NCBI GenBank assembly: GCA_016213175.1
Contig: JACRBF010000039.1
Coordinates: 1-42,482, forward strand
Source of the DNA: Chlamydiia bacterium
GTDB taxonomy: Bacteria; Chlamydiota; Chlamydiia; Chlamydiales; SM23-39
Reading direction: 5' to 3'
DNA: 42,482 bases
Both the position numbers and the translations under genes were made by a program. Shown here piece by piece: positions 37,605 through 42,482 of this stretch; positions within the stretch are counted from its first letter, which is position 1, and every line of letters starts with the position of its first letter. The notes beneath the pieces were generated by a model. That model did not search any database. It was given only the letters and a program-made list of their open reading frames with translations, and was not told the DNA's origin.

Positions 37605-40196
37605 GTGGCACCCCAGTTCACTGACGCTGTGACAACAGCTCTTGAAGCGGCTCTTCGCTATGCAGAGGAGCGTAAGCACACCTCCGTTGGAGAAAACCAT
37701 CTTCTCCGTACGCTCCTTCTCGATCCGCAAGGATACTTTGCTTCGCTCTGCACAGCTGTCCCGATTGACCCTGCGCTCCTTCTCAAGCAGGTGGAGGCGT
37801 CTTTGGCAGAGCAGCCCACGTACACAGGACCCTCTCAGTCGCCTCAGGTAGCGCATGGCTTGCAGCAGAAGATCCAGGCGGCGGAAAAAATTGCGGCGGC
37901 TTGGAAAGATTCCTACATTGGCAGCGATCATCTGTTTCTCGCTTACTGGGATCATCCGATGGAACCGTTTGCCTCTTGTGTGCGCGCATCGAAACACGGA
38001 CGCAAGGAGATCGAAGCGCAAATACAGACTCTCCGCGGCGGGCGTCACTTGGACTCTCCGGGCAGCGAGGCCCAGTTAAAAGCGCTGGAAAAATACTGTA
38101 AAAATCTGACCGATTTGGCAAGGCATGGCAAGCTCGATCCGGTCATTGGACGCGATGAGGAGATTCGGAGGACGATTCAAGTCTTGTCTCGGAGGACGAA
38201 GAATAATCCTATGCTCATCGGTGAGCCCGGCGTCGGTAAGACTGCTATTGCCGAAGGGCTGGCGCATCGGATCGTGCAAGGAGACATTCCTGATTCCTTA
38301 AAAGGTAAAGAGTTGATGTCCCTTGACATGGGTAGTCTAATCGCCGGTACAAAATTCCGAGGGGAGTTTGAAGAGAGGCTCAAAGGAATTTTGCAGGATG
38401 TGGAAAAAAGCGATGGCAATATCATTCTCTTCATCGATGAAGTCCATACGCTTGTGGGAGCTGGCGCTTCGGAAGGATCGATGGATGCAGCCAATCTCCT
38501 CAAGCCTGCGCTTGCGCGGGGAACTTTGCACTGCATAGGAGCCACAACATTAAGCGAGTATCAAAAGTACATTGAAAAAGACGCGGCGCTTGAGCGTAGG
38601 TTTCAGCCCGTCTATGTGCCGGAGCCCTCTTTAGAAGACGCCATCGCCATTTTACGCGGACTGAAGGAGCGTTACGAGATCTATCACGGCGTGCGGATTA
38701 CAGAGGGAGCGCTCCACGGGGCGGTGTTTCTCTCTGCTCGGTATATCCCCGACCGGCGCCTTCCCGACAAAGCCATCGATCTTATCGATGAGGCCGCAAG
38801 CCTCATCCGGATGCAAATCGGCAGCCTGCCTTTGCCGATCGAGAAAAAAGAGAGGGAAATTGCCTCGCTGCGGGTCAAACAAGAAGCACTGAAGCGCGAA
38901 GGGGCAGAAGATGGAGAGGCTGAGAAAAGAATTGCTCAGTTAACGGAGGAGCTTGCCCAGATGCGTTCCAAATGGAACCGGGAAAAGGCGCTCATCCAAT
39001 CGGTCAAAGAAAAGAAAGACGCTTTAGAAAAACTCCGTTTTCAGGAAGAAGAAGCGGAGAGGAGAGTCGATTACAATCGGGTTGCTGAACTGCGTTACGC
39101 TCAGATTCCTGCCATGCAAAAGCTTTTGGAAGAGGCGCAGCAAGATCTCCATCATCTGAAAGAGCGGATGCTCCAAGAAGAGGTCGATGAAGCGTTAATT
39201 GCTCAGATCGTCGCTAAATGGACAGGCATCCCCGTAGAGAGGATGCTCGAAAAAGAGACGCAAAAAATTCTCCATCTCGAAAAGCACCTCGAGCAGCGGG
39301 TGATTGGCCAGTCCCTGGCAGTCGGTGCCGTCAGTCAAGCCATCCGTAGATCGCGAGCAGGTCTTAGCGATCCCAATAGACCCGTCGGGGTCTTCCTCTT
39401 TCTTGGCCCCACTGGAGTGGGAAAAACAGAACTGGTTAAAGCCCTTGCTGTGCAGCTCTTCGATAAAGAAGATGCGATCATCCGCCTCGATATGTCCGAA
39501 TACATGGAAAAACACAGCGTTTCGCGCCTGATTGGATCGCCTCCAGGCTACGTAGGCTATGAAGAGGGGGGACAGCTCACAGAGGCGCTCCGCAGGCGTC
39601 CCTATGCAGTTGTCCTTCTCGATGAGCTCGAAAAAGCCCATCCCGATGTATTCAATATTCTGCTTCAAATTTTTGACGATGGCCGCATTACTGACGGTAA
39701 GGGGCGTAAGGTCAATTGCAAAAACGCCCTCTTCATCATGACCTCGAATCTAGGCTCCGATCTTTTGCTCAAAAAGATGGATGCGAAGAGACATTGGACC
39801 AAGGAAGAGCTGCTGGATGTGCTGCAACCAGCGCTAAGAGCCACGTTTCGTCCGGAATTTCTCAACCGCCTCGATGAGATCCTTCCCTTTTTACCACTCA
39901 AGATGGAGGACATGGAGAAAATTGTCTCCTTGCAGCTCGAGCGGGTCGCCGAAAGGCTCCGAGAGCGTCATATTCAGTTAACCTGGGATGAGAAGGTCCT
40001 CAAATACCTTGCCGAAGCAGGCTATGACCCAGCTTTTGGTGCAAGGCCCTTGAAACGGCTGATTCAGCATGAGATAGTGAATCTCTTTGCCACCGCAATC
40101 CTTGAGAACAAGATCCCGCAGCATAGTACGATACGCTTGGTAGAGAAACGAGATAACGCAAGTACTCGGATCGCTTATGAAATATATCAAACGTGA
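37605..40196 (+). CDS. clpB: Disaggregase ClpB
   Basis: ClpB is a hexameric AAA+ chaperone that extracts proteins from aggregates with DnaK. The 863-residue protein has the double Clp_N repeat ([14 protein letters not shown]), first AAA domain with Walker A GEPGVGKT (about 206-213) and [12 protein letters not shown], a middle coiled-coil domain (about 400-520), second AAA domain with GPTGVGKTE (about 601) and [23 protein letters not shown], and a C-terminal D2-small domain ([12 protein letters not shown]). It lacks the ClpP-binding loop of ClpA/ClpC. The start GTG 37605 has GAGG 5 bases upstream; the longer open frame overlaps the previous gene and is rejected. Confidence 0.95.
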   Translation: MAPQFTDAVTTALEAALRYAEERKHTSVGENHLLRTLLLDPQGYFASLCTAVPIDPALLLKQVEASLAEQPTYTGPSQSPQVAHGLQQKIQAAEKIAAAWKDSYIGSDHLFLAYWDHPMEPFASCVRASKHGRKEIEAQIQTLRGGRHLDSPGSEAQLKALEKYCKNLTDLARHGKLDPVIGRDEEIRRTIQVLSRRTKNNPMLIGEPGVGKTAIAEGLAHRIVQGDIPDSLKGKELMSLDMGSLIAGTKFRGEFEERLKGILQDVEKSDGNIILFIDEVHTLVGAGASEGSMDAANLLKPALARGTLHCIGATTLSEYQKYIEKDAALERRFQPVYVPEPSLEDAIAILRGLKERYEIYHGVRITEGALHGAVFLSARYIPDRRLPDKAIDLIDEAASLIRMQIGSLPLPIEKKEREIASLRVKQEALKREGAEDGEAEKRIAQLTEELAQMRSKWNREKALIQSVKEKKDALEKLRFQEEEAERRVDYNRVAELRYAQIPAMQKLLEEAQQDLHHLKERMLQEEVDEALIAQIVAKWTGIPVERMLEKETQKILHLEKHLEQRVIGQSLAVGAVSQAIRRSRAGLSDPNRPVGVFLFLGPTGVGKTELVKALAVQLFDKEDAIIRLDMSEYMEKHSVSRLIGSPPGYVGYEEGGQLTEALRRRPYAVVLLDELEKAHPDVFNILLQIFDDGRITDGKGRKVNCKNALFIMTSNLGSDLLLKKMDAKRHWTKEELLDVLQPALRATFRPEFLNRLDEILPFLPLKMEDMEKIVSLQLERVAERLRERHIQLTWDEKVLKYLAEAGYDPAFGARPLKRLIQHEIVNLFATAILENKIPQHSTIRLVEKRDNASTRIAYEIYQT

Positions 40197-40272
40197 TGCA
40201 AAAATTGGTATTACGATCATCGATTTTTCAGGGGCGGGGAGGTTGTGCAATTGCCTCTTTCGATAATTGGTA

Positions 40273-42228
40273 TTAAGAGGGGGCTGAGGCTGGCGGTGGA
40301 TTCAGTAGAGCCCCTAAAGTGAGGGCATTGTAGGTGACATAGATCTGAGCGCCTAAGTTGAAAAGGCTGAGTCCTAGGCTGATGAGTGCGTCGCTTTTGC
40401 GGTTTTTATGCGCTGATCGGTAATGCTGGAATTGAGAAAACACAACTTTTGCGGCCCCTGCTACCTTGAGCAACGCATACCCGTTTCCAAATACTGCGAA
40501 GGCTCGATCCACGGATTTTATTGTGGGCAGGTAATTTTGTCCGGACTCGGGCACGTGAGGCAGCGCATATTGATACAGTGTGTAGAATCCCTGCCACCAT
40601 GCTATGGGAAGAACGGGCACCGATAACCCGCCAAAGAAACTAGCGCCTGCGAAGCAGGCTGCAAGAATTACTGTCGATGTGGAGAATTTAGGAACCATGG
40701 GTATTTCCATCCCACCAGTGTATTGGCTCAATAAGAATAGTGTTGAAGAAACGGGGCGTGAAACAAACAGCGACGCTGTGTATATCGTGTTGTATGTGCT
40801 CATGACCCAACTGAGTGGGGATTGTAGTGCGCTGGGCAGCATGCCTTGATCAAACAGTCGTGGTATTCCGAACAGTTGGTGTGTGGCGAAGAAAGGAATG
40901 TTCCATGCCTCTCCCACAGCCCAGCCTAGACCGGAGCAAATGCTGTGAGCGCTCTTCTGCGCTAGGCATCCGATATCCCAACCAGAATCGCAAGTAGGAT
41001 TGCCAATCCAATTTGCAAGCCCCTCAGGAAAGATACGTAAATAAGAGAAGGCTGAGAAACCTAGCCATAGCGCATTCCCGACTGCCGTTTGTAGTTCTAT
41101 ATCACGCAAGCGGAGAGGGTCTCTCTTTGCTGCTTCTGCTGTGATTTGTTGATCAAGGATGCCGGTGATATGAAGATAGAGTAACAGCGTATCCGCGGAA
41201 TTGGGTCCCTGAGAGAGTTTAGAGGGCAGTTTCCATTGTGTAAATAGTGTATAGATTCGAGCATTTTTGGAGAGGATCGCGTAGTCGAGGAATGAGTAGC
41301 CATTGCGCGTCAGACGGGTGAGAGAAGAGGGATCTAATCGTTTGAGAAAATAGGTAACGACCTGTTCATTGCCTTGAAGGAGTGCATAATGCAGAGCGGT
41401 GCGCCCCGACTGATCTGGGGTACTGAGTTCCTCATTGGAGAAATGTTCTAGAGCGCCCAAATCGCCTTCATAAGCTGCCAAACAGACTGGAGACAGTGTG
41501 TTTGGATTGACACTCGATAAAGATTTGATCAGGGAAGTAGCTTTTTGCTGTTGGGCTGAAAATTGTTGCCATTTTTCGTCGCTGCCCCGCCACGCAGGAA
41601 ACAGAAGATCTAAGTAAATGTCCTCATCTTTGTATAATACTGCTTCATGCAGCGGGGTGAGTCCTTGAGCATTTGGGGTCCAAGGAGATTGTCCTTGAAG
41701 GCGCAATTGGATCACTAAAGCTCTATTCCCACTTCTCACCGCTTCATGGAGGGCAGGATCGGCTTTTTCTATTTTAGGGATAGGAGCTGGCGTAGGTTCT
41801 GGGGGAGCATGACGAGGCGGGGTCGTTATGAGTGGTTTTGATTGGATCGCCTTTTCAAGCGAAGGGGAGAATCTCGTTGCGTGCGCAACACCTTGGGTTT
41901 TCTGAGATGTTTTATAGGGTGTGCTATCCTTTTCAAAACACCCCAATTCTCTACCCTCTTGGACCAATTCCACTAAAGCTGCGTGGTGGGATTGTATCCG
42001 CTGGCGGAGCTGCGGTGAAATTTTTACTGCCTGGCTGTTGACTTTTTCTATATCTCTATCGTACTGATGGATAAGGTCGTCTAATTTTTTTGAGTAGGGC
42101 ATTAGGCCGATGGCAGGGGGTTTTCCTCTTTTTGCGCCCTGAAATGCCTGACGGATTTGTGCTACGTTCTTATCCCGTAAGTCATAGCTTGCAATACTGA
42201 GTAGTGGAGCGGATGTCTTTGTAGTCAT
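40273..42228 (-). CDS. Ankyrin-repeat protein with large hydrophobic C-terminal region
   Basis: A 651-residue protein. The N-terminal 150 residues are polar with a Pro-rich end (TPPRHAPPEPTPAPIPK). Ankyrin repeats follow: DPALHEAVRSGNRALVIQLRLQGQSP, GLTPLHEAVLYKDEDIYLDLL, NPNTLSPVCLAAYEGDLGALEHF, GRTALHYALLQGNEQVVTYFL and GYSFLDYAILSKNARIY. The C-terminal 280 residues have several hydrophobic stretches (VILAACFAGASFFGGLSVPVLPI and others) and no signal peptide. Ankyrin plus membrane segments suggests a host-directed or inclusion-membrane protein, by inference. I chose ATG 42228, as a promoter at 42252-42280 places the transcript start about 17 bases upstream; an earlier TTG lies inside that promoter. 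Confidence 0.7.
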   Translation of the reverse strand: MTTKTSAPLLSIASYDLRDKNVAQIRQAFQGAKRGKPPAIGLMPYSKKLDDLIHQYDRDIEKVNSQAVKISPQLRQRIQSHHAALVELVQEGRELGCFEKDSTPYKTSQKTQGVAHATRFSPSLEKAIQSKPLITTPPRHAPPEPTPAPIPKIEKADPALHEAVRSGNRALVIQLRLQGQSPWTPNAQGLTPLHEAVLYKDEDIYLDLLFPAWRGSDEKWQQFSAQQQKATSLIKSLSSVNPNTLSPVCLAAYEGDLGALEHFSNEELSTPDQSGRTALHYALLQGNEQVVTYFLKRLDPSSLTRLTRNGYSFLDYAILSKNARIYTLFTQWKLPSKLSQGPNSADTLLLYLHITGILDQQITAEAAKRDPLRLRDIELQTAVGNALWLGFSAFSYLRIFPEGLANWIGNPTCDSGWDIGCLAQKSAHSICSGLGWAVGEAWNIPFFATHQLFGIPRLFDQGMLPSALQSPLSWVMSTYNTIYTASLFVSRPVSSTLFLLSQYTGGMEIPMVPKFSTSTVILAACFAGASFFGGLSVPVLPIAWWQGFYTLYQYALPHVPESGQNYLPTIKSVDRAFAVFGNGYALLKVAGAAKVVFSQFQHYRSAHKNRKSDALISLGLSLFNLGAQIYVTYNALTLGALLNPPPASAPS

Positions 42229-42251
42229 TATGTTTTCAATATTTTCAGAAT

Positions 42252-42280
42252 ATTTTATCAATTTATTTGGTTTTTTTCAA
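42252..42280 (-). promoter_or_regulatory. Promoter of the ankyrin-repeat gene
   Basis: On the minus strand, TTGAAA (42280-42275) and TAAAAT (42257-42252) are separated by exactly 17 bases, within AT-rich sequence. The predicted start of transcription near 42245 lies about 17 bases before the ATG. Confidence 0.6.
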
Positions 42281-42293
42281 TAAATTAAATGTT

Positions 42294-42323
42294 TTGACGG
42301 GTTTTCGATTTTTGGGATAAAAT
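42294..42323 (+). promoter_or_regulatory. Promoter pointing out of the window
   Basis: TTGACG (42294-42299) and TAAAAT (42318-42323) with an 18-base spacer, back to back with the ankyrin gene promoter. It would serve a gene beyond position 42482. No supported gene start follows within the window. Confidence 0.45.
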
Positions 42324-42482
42324 TTGAGCGTGTGAAAATGCCTATAGTGCTTCCACTTGAGGTGCACCCAAAATTCATTCAACCTAATTGGATTGGATTC
42401 AACTGAATAATTTGAAAGTTGTCGTTGATCCGTTGTGTCAATAGTCGCCGGAGTCGATGCACCTTATCTGCAAAAAAGCCTC

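Noticed and set aside
40204-40275. ATTGGTATTA occurring twice between clpB and the ankyrin gene
   Set aside because: A 10-base direct repeat in AT-rich sequence between convergent genes; too short to separate from chance, and not inverted as a terminator would be.
42338-42406. 22-codon open frame after the outward promoter
   Set aside because: Very short, no clear Shine-Dalgarno and no recognisable features; it may be a leader, but there is nothing to support it.

Overview
The window comes from a member of the phylum Chlamydiae outside the Chlamydiaceae, i.e. an amoeba-associated or environmental Parachlamydiales-type lineage. The evidence is syntenic. A type III secretion block reads sctU(cdsU)-sctV(cdsV)-copN-scc1-malQ, glgA sits beside rplY-pth-rpsF-rpsR-rplI, map carries an N-terminal SEC-C zinc motif next to marC, and a stand-alone SWIB protein, a double-HKD phospholipase-D-like protein and ClpB are all present. 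Genes that Chlamydiaceae generally lack (hypE/hypF, prs, hldD/rfaE heptose synthesis) argue for a non-Chlamydiaceae genome. No species is assigned. All calls come from reading the sequence; no database search was possible.

Layout. 1-4.5 kb: hydrogenase-maturation genes hypE and hypF in a zone packed with small palindromic transposon-like (MITE-like) repeats of three families (A, B and C here). 4.5-11.8 kb: a tightly packed type III secretion operon (putative SctX-like protein, SctY-like TPR chaperone, SctU, SctV, CopN, Scc1) ending in malQ, then a secreted transglutaminase-like/TPR protein. 13.3-15.3 kb (minus strand): a small membrane protein and glgA, whose stop codon lies in a repeat-A end. 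15.4-18.9 kb: tRNA-Gln, prs, rplY, pth, rpsF, rpsR, rplI and a clear terminator. 18.9-21.9 kb: hldD-rfaE and convergent mnmA. 22-25.4 kb (minus strand): a large autotransporter with a GA dinucleotide tract and a hairpin at its start. 25.5-30 kb: an accessory stretch with palindromic elements, an orphan Ser-rich protein, htpX and a two-gene HipT/HipS-HTH kinase toxin-antitoxin module. 30-36.8 kb: an M20 peptidase, a membrane coiled-coil (Inc-like) protein, then map, truA, marC, a PLD-like protein, rpmB and SWIB on the minus strand. 36.8-42.5 kb: another palindromic element, a small exported protein, clpB, and a divergent ankyrin/hydrophobic protein that may be a host-directed effector.

The most notable system is the HipT-like kinase followed, with a 20-base overlap, by one protein that appears to fuse a HipS-like domain (the N-terminal part missing from the kinase) to a HipB-like helix-turn-helix. 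This differs from the three-gene hipB-hipS-hipT order. It has a promoter overlapping repeated GGTGTAA motifs and ends inside a perfect 44-base inverted repeat. Other points of interest are possible phase variation and start-codon occlusion of the autotransporter, the repeat families, a putative SctX/SctY pair beside SctU/SctV, and several candidate host-directed proteins.
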